From contig NZ_JARADB010000007.1 of NCBI RefSeq assembly GCF_028765165.1, positions 202,219 through 266,218 of the forward strand: a stretch of 64,000 nt of DNA, read 5' to 3'. Both the position numbers and the translations under genes were made by a program. The stretch comes from Paenibacillus sp. MAHUQ-63 (GTDB taxonomy: Bacteria; Bacillota; Bacilli; Paenibacillales; NBRC-103111). Below the pieces are notes generated by a model that had not been told where the DNA came from, did not search any database, and saw only the letters and a program-made list of their open reading frames with translations. Of this stretch, positions 7,747 through 15,472 are shown in pieces (within the stretch, counting starts at the first letter, position 1; each line of letters begins with the position of its first letter).

Positions 7747-8717
7747 AGGCTGGGCAGCGTGCCGGAGCTTGCTGACCGGTGATGCTGCAGAAACTTTTTG
7801 CCGTATTCCCCGTGGGGGTTAATTTCGGCGTGTTCGATTTGAATCGTTGCGTGCTCGATGCCGTATTTGCTTTTGAGCGTCTCGTTGATGGCGAGGATGA
7901 CGCAGAAGGGCTGAATGTTCGGCGAGATGAACACGTGAGCGGTTAAGGAGTAGTGGTCCGTTGATACGGCCCACAGATGCATTTCGTGCACATCTTCTAC
8001 GCCCTCGACTTGGGCGATTTGCTGGCGAATGTCATCGAGGTTGAAGCGTTCGGGCACCGATTCCATGAGAATCAGGTAGGATTCGCGAATGATTTTACTG
8101 CCGCCTGTAAAAATGATGCCGCCGATGACCATCGAGATCAGTGGGTCGAACCAGAGCAACCCGGAGTAATAAATAATGATGGAAGACACGATGACGCCGA
8201 CCGAGCTGAGCAAATCGCCGAAGAAATGCCAGAGTGCGCTTTTGACATTGAGATTATCTTCTTCTTTGACGCTGTTGTGAAGCACGAGTGTGAGCACGAG
8301 GTTCACAATAAGACCGATCGAGGCGATGCCTAGCATGAGTCCGAGTTGGATCGGCTGAGGATGAATGATGCGCTGAATGCCCTCGATGAAGATGCCGATT
8401 GCGATGACGCAGAGCGCCAAGCCGTTCAGGAATGAGGCGATAATCTCGAAACGCAGGAATCCGAACGTGAACCGCGCATTCGGCTCGCGGGTTGCCAGGT
8501 GCAGGGCGATCATGCTTAAGCCTAATGCGATGACGTCCGAGATCATATGGGCGGAATCCGATAGCAGGGCCAGTGAGTTCGACAGCACCCCGCCGACGAT
8601 TTCGACGATGGTGAAGAAGGCGGTCAGCAGAAGGGTCACCCATAATGTTTTTCTTGTTTTGGTTTGTTGTTTGACATGATGAAGATGATGATAGTCGTAT
8701 TGGAAATCGGTGCTCAT
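7743..8717 (-). CDS. Cation diffusion facilitator metal exporter, CzcD type
   Basis: Proton-coupled exporter of Zn, Co or Cd from the cytoplasm. The 324-residue protein has a His-rich N-terminus (YDYHHLHHVK), six predicted helices and both metal-site motifs of the family: SDSAHMISD in helix 2 (His and Asp ligands) and HFFGDLLSS in helix 5. The C-terminal cytoplasmic ferredoxin-like domain (GVEDVHEMHLWAVSTDHYSLTAHV) is the dimerising metal sensor seen in CzcD/YiiP. AAGGAGGCGCCTT precedes the ATG. Upstream lies a very AT-rich stretch (8738-8780) that could hold a metal-responsive operator, but no known site is clear. It is convergent with the LacI gene. Confidence 0.95.
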   Translation of the reverse strand: MSTDFQYDYHHLHHVKQQTKTRKTLWVTLLLTAFFTIVEIVGGVLSNSLALLSDSAHMISDVIALGLSMIALHLATREPNARFTFGFLRFEIIASFLNGLALCVIAIGIFIEGIQRIIHPQPIQLGLMLGIASIGLIVNLVLTLVLHNSVKEEDNLNVKSALWHFFGDLLSSVGVIVSSIIIYYSGLLWFDPLISMVIGGIIFTGGSKIIRESYLILMESVPERFNLDDIRQQIAQVEGVEDVHEMHLWAVSTDHYSLTAHVFISPNIQPFCVILAINETLKSKYGIEHATIQIEHAEINPHGEYGKKFLQHHRSASSGTLPSL

Positions 8718-8865
8718 AAGGCGCCTCCTTGTCTTGATATTAATTATAATAATTCTAATTTAGTTATTACTATTATATGCTAGCGGTAGGGGCTGGTGCA
8801 ACCCCTGTTGCATTATTTTTCTGTGAAGACTACAAAAGTGGATGTCGATAAAGCGTTTTCTATTT

Positions 8866-8923
8866 TGTAACATAAATGAAATATTCCTGTTATGGTTCCA
8901 TAATGTTTGGGAGGTAATATAAT
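8866..8923 (+). promoter_or_regulatory. Three-hexamer operator and -10 box of putative sRNA copy 1
   Basis: Hexamers TGTAAC (8866), TGAAAT (8877), TGTTAT (8888) and a weak CATAAT (8899) recur exactly every 11 bp, i.e. hexamer plus 5-bp spacer. This is the layout bound by OmpR-family regulators such as WalR or PhoP. TATAAT at 8918-8923 is a perfect -10 with no good -35, as expected for an activated promoter. The distance from first hexamer to -10 (52 bp) is identical in the copy at 30475. CDF gene transcription diverges from this region. Confidence 0.6.
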
Positions 8924-8929
8924 AACCAA

Positions 8930-8989
8930 GACCCCCTTTTTAATATAAACTTTTTGAACCCGGCCCCGTTGGCTGGGTTCCTTTTTTTT
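8930..8989 (+). ncRNA. Putative ~60-nt small RNA, copy 1
   Basis: A predicted transcript beginning seven bases after the TATAAT box. About 26 unpaired bases, including GACCCCCTTTTTAATATAAAC, are followed by a 10-bp hairpin (8956-8965 with 8971-8980, loop CCGTT) and eight T. No open reading frame fits. A second copy lies at 30539-30597 with the same 5' segment, loop and spacing; stem positions 2 and 6 differ on both sides so that pairing is kept. The C-rich tract is complementary to Shine-Dalgarno sequences, so base-pairing control of translation is a natural guess. I do not recognise a described sRNA family. Confidence 0.65.
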
Positions 8990-9150
8990 GTCTGTAAGAA
9001 AAGAGTGCGGCGCGAGAAACTGTGAGCAATGTGCTGCGTCCGGATCTGCTGAGGAAGGAATTGTGAAAACGGACGGATGACCATTCAGATTGTGGTATCC
9101 TCACTGCCGCTGGACGATTCCCCATGTTTTGAAGACGGTTCCCCAAGCTT

Positions 9151-10269
9151 ATGTATTGTCGAAATGCTACTTTAATAGAAGAGCGACTGATACTACATGA
9201 AAGGCTGTGGGCTGGAATGCTGCAATCCTATGCAGACAAAGTATGGCAAGAGATGATCAAAGACCACACCGGCGAGTGGGGCATGGATATTCATCAGTGG
9301 GATTGGGTGCCTGGCGTCGGCGTTATCGCCATATTGGACTACTATCAGTCAACAGGCGATGCGAAGGCATTGGCTTATTTGCAGGAGTGGGTCAAACGAA
9401 ATGAAGAGAAGGCCAAGGGGACCAAGGTGATCAACTCGATCGCGCCTTACGCGATATTCCCGGCTCTGCACAGAATCACGGGAGATGCGTGGTACAAGGA
9501 TGAAGCGGTGCGCATCGCGGAATGGCTGATTCATGAAACGCCGCGTACCCGAGAGGGCGCCTTCGAGCATACGGTGACGGAAAACGTGGAGTTCTCCGAG
9601 CAGGTATGGGCGGACACGATCTATATGGCCGTGTTGTTCCTGGCCCGCACGGCCAAGCTGGCCGGCAATAAGACGTATGCGGAAGAAGCGCTGGACCAAG
9701 TGCTGATTCATCTGCGCCTCTTGCAGGACCCGCAGACGCAGGTGCTGTTCCATGGGTGGAACTGCGCTAGCGGGAATCATATGTCCGGCGCACGCTGGAC
9801 ACGGGCGAATGCTTGGGTGGCGGCCGGTGTGCCGATGATTGTGGAGGAGATAGCAGAGCTTGCAGCGATTCCGGAAGAGCTTAAGGAACGATACGGCCGC
9901 CTCATGGCAGGGCTGCTTGCCTATCAGCAAAGCGACGGGTTGTGGAGTACGGTGATGGATCAGCCGCATTTCTATCGCGAGGTTTCGGGGAGCGCGGGCA
10001 TCGCATTCGGACTGTTAAAAGGCGCCGAGGCCGGGCTTATTACCCAATCCGATGAAACTGCGGCAGCCGTGCAGCGCGCTGTAGGCGCTATACTGCCTCA
10101 GATTACGGAGGATGGCGTTGTTCTGAGCGTATCCGGCGGAACGCCGGTGATGCCGACGGTGCAGGCTTATCAAGACAATATTCCAACATATCCGACACTT
10201 TACGGCCAAGGACTTGTGCTGATGCTGCTGGCCAAAGTCATGCAGAAGGAGCGGGTGAACCATGCCTAA
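9151..10269 (+). CDS. Glycoside hydrolase family 105-type unsaturated glucuronyl/galacturonyl hydrolase
   Basis: Cytoplasmic enzyme expected to remove the unsaturated uronic acid left at the non-reducing end of oligosaccharides by a polysaccharide lyase. The 372 residues form the (alpha/alpha)6 barrel of the YteR/YesR family: WDWVPGVGVIAILDYY, VWADTIYMAVLFLAR (catalytic-region Asp), SGARWTRANAWV and IPTYPTLYGQG. No signal peptide is visible. The start is uncertain: ATG 9151 has no clear ribosome site, and ATG 9217 (MLQSYADKVWQ) also gives a complete domain. The stop overlaps the next gene by eight bases, so the two are co-translated. The substrate, e.g. rhamnogalacturonan or another uronate polymer, is inferred. 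Confidence 0.85.
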   Translation: MYCRNATLIEERLILHERLWAGMLQSYADKVWQEMIKDHTGEWGMDIHQWDWVPGVGVIAILDYYQSTGDAKALAYLQEWVKRNEEKAKGTKVINSIAPYAIFPALHRITGDAWYKDEAVRIAEWLIHETPRTREGAFEHTVTENVEFSEQVWADTIYMAVLFLARTAKLAGNKTYAEEALDQVLIHLRLLQDPQTQVLFHGWNCASGNHMSGARWTRANAWVAAGVPMIVEEIAELAAIPEELKERYGRLMAGLLAYQQSDGLWSTVMDQPHFYREVSGSAGIAFGLLKGAEAGLITQSDETAAAVQRAVGAILPQITEDGVVLSVSGGTPVMPTVQAYQDNIPTYPTLYGQGLVLMLLAKVMQKERVNHA

Positions 10270-11959
10270 CGCAGAACTGCTTGCGGCCATTCAAGCGGCC
10301 GAGGAGAAGTATGACTCGCAGGTAAAGCTCGTTCGAACGCCGCTCACGGCTACCTACCATACGGCGCTGAAGCCGGATAAGCATCCATTCGTTTATGCGC
10401 TGTTTCCGTCTACCTGCTATGCCTATGATTTATTGCAGTATGGCGGAGAGGCAAATGTCGATAGGGCAATCGATATACTTGAAGTCGTGACGGCGCAGCA
10501 GGATCGGGATTCGGCGCGGGCCTCCTACGGCATTTGGCCGTATTTCTATGAAGAATCGCTGGATGAGATGGATCGTCCCGATTGGAATATGGCGGATTTT
10601 CACGGGAAGCGTCTGGTGCTGATTCTAAAAAATTACCAAGAGCTCCTTCCGCAGCGGCTTATTGATCGAATTCGTGAAGCCGTGTATCACGCTTGCCATG
10701 CGATCATGCTTCGGAATGTCGGGCCGCACTATACGAATATTGCGATTATGGGGGCTATGGTCACGCTGGTCGGCGGCGAAGTGCTGGGCGATGAGGAAAT
10801 CCGGAGCTATGGCGAGCAGCGGCTAAAAAGGTTTCACACATTCACAACGGGCATCGGCACATTTACGGAATATAACAGCCCCTGCTACACGCCGATTGCG
10901 ATTGAGGAGCTGCACAGCATTTATCAAGAGTCCAAGACCGCAGAGGCTGTCTCGCTTGCCGAGCAATTGCTGGACATCGCATGGCACATGATCGCCCAAC
11001 ATTATCACCCGGCTACGGAGCAGTGGGGCGGACCTTATAGCAGAACGTATAGCACTTTGCTCACGGAACGGGAAACCCGTTTTATACGTAACGGACTTAG
11101 CCGAGAGGGCGATCACATTCGTTGTCCTGAGAAGTACCATGCTTTGTTTCAGGCCAATGAGGAACGTTATTATATAGTGCCTACTTTGATGGCTGCGGAA
11201 ACAGGCTATCAGAATTATGCCACAACGTATCAAAATGAAAGGTTAACCCTCGGCAGCTACAGCAAAGGGATCATGTGGAACCAGCGCCGGAATCTGTTAG
11301 GCTTCGTGGATGCCGGAGGCAAGAAAGTGTTCGTACAGCTGCAGTTTCTGAAGGACGGCCGAGATTTCTGCTCCGCCATCTACACGGGGGTTCAGTCCCG
11401 CCAGCATGTGCTGTTCAGCTTTAATTTGGCTACGGATAACGGTGCCTGGCACCAGGAGCTGGATATCATCAACGGCAGGTTCAAAGCGAAGGATTTGCGT
11501 ATACGGGTGCTGCTTGGCGGCGATGTGGCGCAGTTAGCTCTGCCCGCCGTGCTCGAAAATGGCCGCTGTGAAGCACAGATCGGTGATGTGAAGCTTCATG
11601 TGGAAGCTGTGCTGGGCGGCACCGATTACGGAGAGCTCACCTTAGCAGCGGAGCGCACGGAGAAGGAGCTGCACTTGGATTATGTGATCGCGACGGGCGG
11701 GGAGGAGCGGGATTATGATTTCCACGCGCTGCAGCAGGCGTTATGGATTTTTGCTTTGTCGCTCGGAAGCGATGAGCCGCTCGATGTGGAGCTGACCCGG
11801 GACGGCCAGCAGGTGACGGCATCGGCCCGGACCGAGGAAGGCACGATGGCGATTCAAGTATCGCAATTGCCAGGCAAGACGAGCGACTTCTACCTCGGGA
11901 ACAACGTACACTTTGCTTCCGGGTTGCTAGAGGCGAATCGTACAGCGGCAGTTGAGTAA
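10262..11959 (+). CDS. Unrecognised 565-residue protein co-translated with GH105
   Basis: I do not recognise the family. The first ~330 residues look all-helical with aromatic-rich segments (YGIWPYFYEESLDEMDRP, NVGPHYTNIAIMGAM, GTFTEYNSPCYTPIAIEEL), resembling (alpha/alpha)n toroid carbohydrate-active enzymes. Residues ~340-565 are beta-rich (LRIRVLLGGDVAQLALP, LHLDYVIATGGEERDYDF), like the sandwich domains following the toroid in several polysaccharide lyases. Conserved-looking Asn, His and Tyr in the first domain would suit a lyase, but this is inference only. No signal peptide, so it is probably cytoplasmic and acts on imported oligosaccharides. ATG 10262 has AGGAG at 10247-10251 and overlaps the GH105 stop. 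A terminator follows. Confidence 0.8.
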   Translation: MPNAELLAAIQAAEEKYDSQVKLVRTPLTATYHTALKPDKHPFVYALFPSTCYAYDLLQYGGEANVDRAIDILEVVTAQQDRDSARASYGIWPYFYEESLDEMDRPDWNMADFHGKRLVLILKNYQELLPQRLIDRIREAVYHACHAIMLRNVGPHYTNIAIMGAMVTLVGGEVLGDEEIRSYGEQRLKRFHTFTTGIGTFTEYNSPCYTPIAIEELHSIYQESKTAEAVSLAEQLLDIAWHMIAQHYHPATEQWGGPYSRTYSTLLTERETRFIRNGLSREGDHIRCPEKYHALFQANEERYYIVPTLMAAETGYQNYATTYQNERLTLGSYSKGIMWNQRRNLLGFVDAGGKKVFVQLQFLKDGRDFCSAIYTGVQSRQHVLFSFNLATDNGAWHQELDIINGRFKAKDLRIRVLLGGDVAQLALPAVLENGRCEAQIGDVKLHVEAVLGGTDYGELTLAAERTEKELHLDYVIATGGEERDYDFHALQQALWIFALSLGSDEPLDVELTRDGQQVTASARTEEGTMAIQVSQLPGKTSDFYLGNNVHFASGLLEANRTAAVE

Positions 11960-11971
11960 AAGGCAGGGCAG

Positions 11972-12016
11972 AACAACCCTTTTTGCATGTGTCCGCATGT
12001 GAAGAGGGTTGTTTTA
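11972..12016. terminator. Bidirectional terminator between GH105 operon and AraC gene
   Basis: AACAACCCT (11972-11980) pairs with AGGGTTGTT, with inner arms GCATGTG and GCATGTG flanking TCC. T runs occur on both strands. It sits between convergent genes. Confidence 0.75.
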
Positions 12017-12955
12017 GTTTGACAGCCCTCTCCGCCGGTAAGCCTCAATCCGGTACTGCTTGGGGGTGATGCCGGTTGCTTTTTTGAAGAGATGAAAGAA
12101 ATGCGAGATATCGCCAAAGCCTGTGGCCGATGCGATGTCCGTCACCGTACGGTCCGTTTCCATCAACAGCCGCTTGGCTTGGTTGAGACGATACTCCGTC
12201 AGGAACTGGCCGATCGTCGTTCCGGTCGTTTCCTTGAATGCCGTGAAGAGCTGCGAACGAGAGACGGGGAAGCGCAGCACGAGATCCTCGATCAGGATGC
12301 TCTCTTGATAATGTGCGATGAGATAGGCGAGCACGTCGCCGATCAGCTGCGGATCATCGCGCTTCGTATCCTGCGTGGCGGCTTCCGCCTGCAGACGGAA
12401 CAGCTCTAGGAAAAATTCGCTGATGATTTTGAGCACTTCCAGCTCGTAAAGCGGGGTGCGCTCTTGCAAGTGAAGCTCCAGCTGCGCAAAAATGCCCTGC
12501 ATCGTGACAAGCTGCTGCGGCGTCAGGAAGTAATGGCTTGCATCGGGATGCCCCGCAGCCAGCATGCGCGCAATGGACAGATCGGATGCTTGGCACATGC
12601 CGTGCAGCTTCTCCAGGTACGATTCGTCCAGCGACAGCACGTAACGGTGGAATTCGGGGCTGTGCCCATGATAAGGGCGATGCAGCACATTCGGATGAAT
12701 GACGGTCAAACTACCTGCATGAAGCGGGAGTAACCGGTCGCCGACGACATAGGAGCCGGAGCCCTGCAGGACGAAATAAATTTCGTAGCCGTTATGAGCA
12801 TGCAGCTGAGGCTGAATGAGCGGTGTAATCCGGTATTCGCAGTGCACAGGATATTCTTTTAAGAAATGATTCGTATAATCGTCAATAGCGTAGTAAACCG
12901 CAGACGTATCGGCAGTTTCCGCAGTATCCGCAGTATCCGGCTTGGCGCGCAGCAC
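12014..12955 (-). CDS. AraC-family regulator with cupin domain
   Basis: Transcription regulator, 313 residues. The N-terminal cupin-type effector domain (PQLHAHNGYEIYFVLQGSGSYVVGDRLLPL, here given in two parts: PQLHAHNGYEIYFVL and GSGSYVVGDRLLPL) is followed by two helix-turn-helix motifs (SILIEDLVLRFPVSRSQLF; TVTDIASATGFGDISHFFHL) and the FKKATGITPKQYR C-terminus. GTG 12955 has AAGGAGG eight bases upstream. Codons ~7-16 contain three imperfect 9-bp repeats encoding DTA/ETADT. It converges on the GH105 operon and probably regulates it, but no operator was identified. Confidence 0.9.
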   Translation of the reverse strand: MLRAKPDTADTAETADTSAVYYAIDDYTNHFLKEYPVHCEYRITPLIQPQLHAHNGYEIYFVLQGSGSYVVGDRLLPLHAGSLTVIHPNVLHRPYHGHSPEFHRYVLSLDESYLEKLHGMCQASDLSIARMLAAGHPDASHYFLTPQQLVTMQGIFAQLELHLQERTPLYELEVLKIISEFFLELFRLQAEAATQDTKRDDPQLIGDVLAYLIAHYQESILIEDLVLRFPVSRSQLFTAFKETTGTTIGQFLTEYRLNQAKRLLMETDRTVTDIASATGFGDISHFFHLFKKATGITPKQYRIEAYRRRGLSN

Positions 12956-13046
12956 GCATGTCTCCTCCTTAGGCTGATGTACAGCCTTTGTCCTGAATTA
13001 ACTATAAGGGATGGGAGGAGCGCTTCACAAGCGGTGCTGCGGGCAG

Positions 13047-13387
13047 GCAAGCGACCCTATCCAGCTGCAAGTCGGAGATAATACAGTTACGGTTATCGTG
13101 ACTGCATTAACGGAACTACGAAGACGTATACAATCCATGTGAACCGGGCCGCTCAAGCGGTTGAAGATGATCATCATGAGGATGGCGGCGGCGGATCGTC
13201 CGGCTCCGAGCCAAGCCAACCGAAAGATGGCGTTCTCACACTGCCGGCAGGTCAAGCGGGTGAAGTTAGCTTGGGAGATGCCGTTCAGATTTTCATTCCA
13301 GCGAATGCAACCGAACAGGAAATCAAGCTAACGATCCAACAGCTGCAAGACACGCAAAACCTGCTCCAAAACGGCGGGATCTTTTAA
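13047..13387 (+). pseudogene. Remnant of a surface protein with a cadherin-like beta-sandwich domain
   Basis: One frame (13047-13106) encodes ASDPIQLQVGDNTVTVIVTA, the start of a bacterial cadherin-like domain. After a one-base shift near 13107 a second frame continues with NGTTKTYTIHVNRAAQ, the typical end of that domain. A Gly/Ser/Asp-rich linker follows, then LTLPAGQAGEVSLGDAVQIF and a helical tail ending at 13387. No start codon with a ribosome site exists, and frames disagree upstream as well (TSGAAG near 13028 is in another frame). I read this as the decayed fragment of a large secreted or cell-wall protein gene. Its 3' end abuts the next gene. Confidence 0.6.
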
Positions 13388-13626
13388 CCGAACAGGATGT
13401 CCAGGATCGTCCCTAGCTGCCCGCGCGATTTGCCTTCGAGAATGCGGGGGTTGTACACTTCGACAAAACCGCAATTGTCACAGGAAACGAATAAGAAATG
13501 ATTGTGCTGGATATCGAACATTTTGCTGAGACCGGTGCCTGTCATGGCGACTTCTTTGATCCGGCAGCCCGTTCCGGTGCATTTGGCGCATTTGAACTTT
13601 TCCTGGATGGCATCCTCAATACGCAT
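13384..13626 (-). CDS. Small zinc-ribbon protein
   Basis: An 80-residue protein with two Cys pairs: CAKC plus C near residue 21, and CDNC near 49-52, separated by a hydrophobic core (HNHFLFVSCDNCGFVEVY). This fits a nucleic-acid-binding zinc-ribbon of the uncharacterised family often annotated as 'Zn-ribbon domain protein'. The ATG at 13626 has GGGAGGG about 8 bases upstream, which supports a real gene. Its C-terminal stop overlaps the remnant on the other strand by four bases. Function is unknown. Confidence 0.8.
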   Translation of the reverse strand: MRIEDAIQEKFKCAKCTGTGCRIKEVAMTGTGLSKMFDIQHNHFLFVSCDNCGFVEVYNPRILEGKSRGQLGTILDILFG

Positions 13627-13726
13627 TTGACATCCCTCCCATTAAATGTAAATGTTTCGTCATTTTTAATAGGTTATGTCGGGACTCTAGAATCTAATCC
13701 TTGATCCTCACATTGCGCTGGTGACC

Positions 13727-14280
13727 GTTAGCCGGCTGCGGGCCTGCATAAATAAGGCACAACTGTTGGGTCGCGTGGGGGGCCAGCCGGCGGGTGGAAC
13801 GTTCGCCGGCTTCTAACGGACACCGCGGCCGCTATTGGAATGCAGCCCGGCGTGTTTCTGCGCTAACGGACACAGGAGCGCCTATATGCCGATTTCACGG
13901 TGAAATCGGCCCGAAAACACGCGAATAACGGCACTGGTGTCCGTTAGATCCTCAGAACGGCGAAAATTCGCCGAATAGGCGCATCTGTGTCCGTTAGCCG
14001 GCTGAGGGCCTGCACGAACAAAGGCACAACTGGTTGGGTCGCGCGGGTAGTTCAGCCGGGCGGATGGAAGGTTCGCCGGCTTCTAACGGACACCGCGGCC
14101 GCTATTGGAATGCAGCCCGGCGTGTTCCTGCTCCAACGGACACAGGAGCGCCTATTTGCCGATTTCACCGTGAAATCGGCTCGGAAACACGCGAATAACG
14201 GCACTGGTGTCCGTTAGATCCTCAGAACGGCGAAAATTCGGCGAATAGGCGCATCTGTGTCCGTTAGCCGGCTGCGGGCC
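13727..14280. repeat. Tandem ~268-bp duplication built from TAACGGACAC elements
   Basis: Unit 1 (13727-13992) and unit 2 (13993-14262) are near-identical and begin with GTTAGCCGGCTG; a third partial copy starts at 14263 and ends at the LacI gene. Each unit contains TAACGGACACCGCGGCCGCT, a TAACGGACACAGGAGCGCC-type arm (CAACGGACAC in unit 2), a 22/23-bp near-palindrome (GCCGATTTCAC ... GTGAAATCGGC), and two right arms ending TGTCCGTTAG. The spacer has no gene. The units differ by scattered substitutions and short indels, so the duplication is not brand new. Confidence 0.88.
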
Positions 14281-14291
14281 GCCAATTGCCG

Positions 14292-15341
14292 CTAAAGGCT
14301 CGGCGCATTCGGGGGCGCCGTCGTGCCGCCAATCCACAGCTCGCCCTGGATGCGAATGTGCTCGCACGGCAGCGTCGGATTGGCGATGCGCCAGAGCATC
14401 CGGTCGGCGGCGCGGTAGCCCGTCTCGCGAACGGCGAGCAGCGGCCGGGTGAACGCCGGCAGGGATGCCGGCTGGTCGTTGAGCATGCCGATGAGCGAGA
14501 TGTCCTCCGGCACCCGCAGGCCGAGCTCGGCGCACAGCCGGTACACGGCCGGGACTTCGCCGTCGACGCCGCAGATAATGGCCGTGGGCGTATAAGCCAG
14601 CAGCTTGGCGCGCAGATCGTTCAGCCAGTGCGGATTCGCCGTGCGCTCATCGATCGAGTGCCTGGCGGGATCGATGGCTGCATCGAATTCGTTCATCGCA
14701 TGCTGGAACGCCTGCCAGCGGAGAATAAACCCCCGTTGGTGATACGTATCCCCCACGTACATGATATGGACATGGCCGATCGATCGCAGGTAGGCGACCG
14801 CCTGGTACGTGGCTTCGTAGATGTCCCAGATGACGCTGTCGACCTTCGTGCCGAGAGGCGGGTAGCTCAGCAAAATTTTGGGAACCGGCAGCTTCAGAAG
14901 CTCGTCCTCCCAGGACTTGGGCGTAAGGCTCGGTGCGATGAAGATGCCATCCGTGTAAGCAAGGCCGTGCTCTTCCAGCCAGCCGGACATCGCCCCCTCC
15001 CGAATGGAAGTAGGCAGCAGGCACGTCTCGATATGGTGGCCGAAGGAAGCGAAGCGGTCGCGCAGCCCGAGGGTCAAGCGCTCGTTATAGCTGACGGAGG
15101 CTTCCGTTTGAACGAGCAGAAAGCGCATTTTCTCTATGGGATAAGGGGCGATGTGTTCGGCCCGTAAGCTGCGTATTTGATCCTTGGTAAAATAACCGCG
15201 GAGCTCCATCGTCTCCAAAATCAGCTGTCGTGTCGTTTCCGACATGCCGGGCTTGCCCTTGAGCGCTTTGGAAACGGTTTGTACGGTTAGGCCCAGCTCT
15301 TTGGCGATCGTTTTTTGCGTGACGTCTTTGCGTATAGGCAT
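14292..15341 (-). CDS. LacI-family transcriptional regulator
   Basis: A 349-residue repressor. The N-terminal helix-turn-helix is TQKTIAKELGLTVQTVSKAL with the hinge region ILETMELRGYFTKDQIRSL. The effector domain contains TDGIFIAPSLTPKSWEDEL, HIMYVGDTYHQRGF, AIICGVDGEVPAVYRL and DISLIGMLNDQPASLP. The gene is GC-rich toward its 3' end. It is divergent from the FAD-dependent oxidoreductase gene, and a palindrome AAACTAGTTT lies between them over the oxidoreductase promoter, so it probably represses that gene and itself. The ATG at 15341 is preceded by AGGTGAGC. Confidence 0.92.
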   Translation of the reverse strand: MPIRKDVTQKTIAKELGLTVQTVSKALKGKPGMSETTRQLILETMELRGYFTKDQIRSLRAEHIAPYPIEKMRFLLVQTEASVSYNERLTLGLRDRFASFGHHIETCLLPTSIREGAMSGWLEEHGLAYTDGIFIAPSLTPKSWEDELLKLPVPKILLSYPPLGTKVDSVIWDIYEATYQAVAYLRSIGHVHIMYVGDTYHQRGFILRWQAFQHAMNEFDAAIDPARHSIDERTANPHWLNDLRAKLLAYTPTAIICGVDGEVPAVYRLCAELGLRVPEDISLIGMLNDQPASLPAFTRPLLAVRETGYRAADRMLWRIANPTLPCEHIRIQGELWIGGTTAPPNAPSL

Positions 15342-15396
15342 GCTGGCTCACCTCTATTTGATTATATTCCGTATCGTACCATGAACGGTTTATAGA

Positions 15397-15441
15397 TTAA
15401 ACTAAAGTTAAACTAGTTTCATGCGAGCGCCGGACTATAAT
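15397..15441 (+). promoter_or_regulatory. Candidate LacI-family operator and promoter of the FAD oxidoreductase
   Basis: The repeated element TTAAACTA (15398-15405) and TTAAACTAGTTT (15408-15419) contains the perfect palindrome AAACTAGTTT (15410-15419). A TATAAT -10 box lies at 15436-15441, so the palindrome would cover the -35 region. This fits repression by the divergent LacI-family protein. Confidence 0.55.
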
Positions 15442-15472
15442 GAAGGTATTCGATCATATGGAGGTTGTGCAA

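Noticed and set aside
14286..15167. 293-codon plus-strand frame
   Set aside because: Antisense to the LacI-family gene in GC-rich sequence; no domain resemblance.
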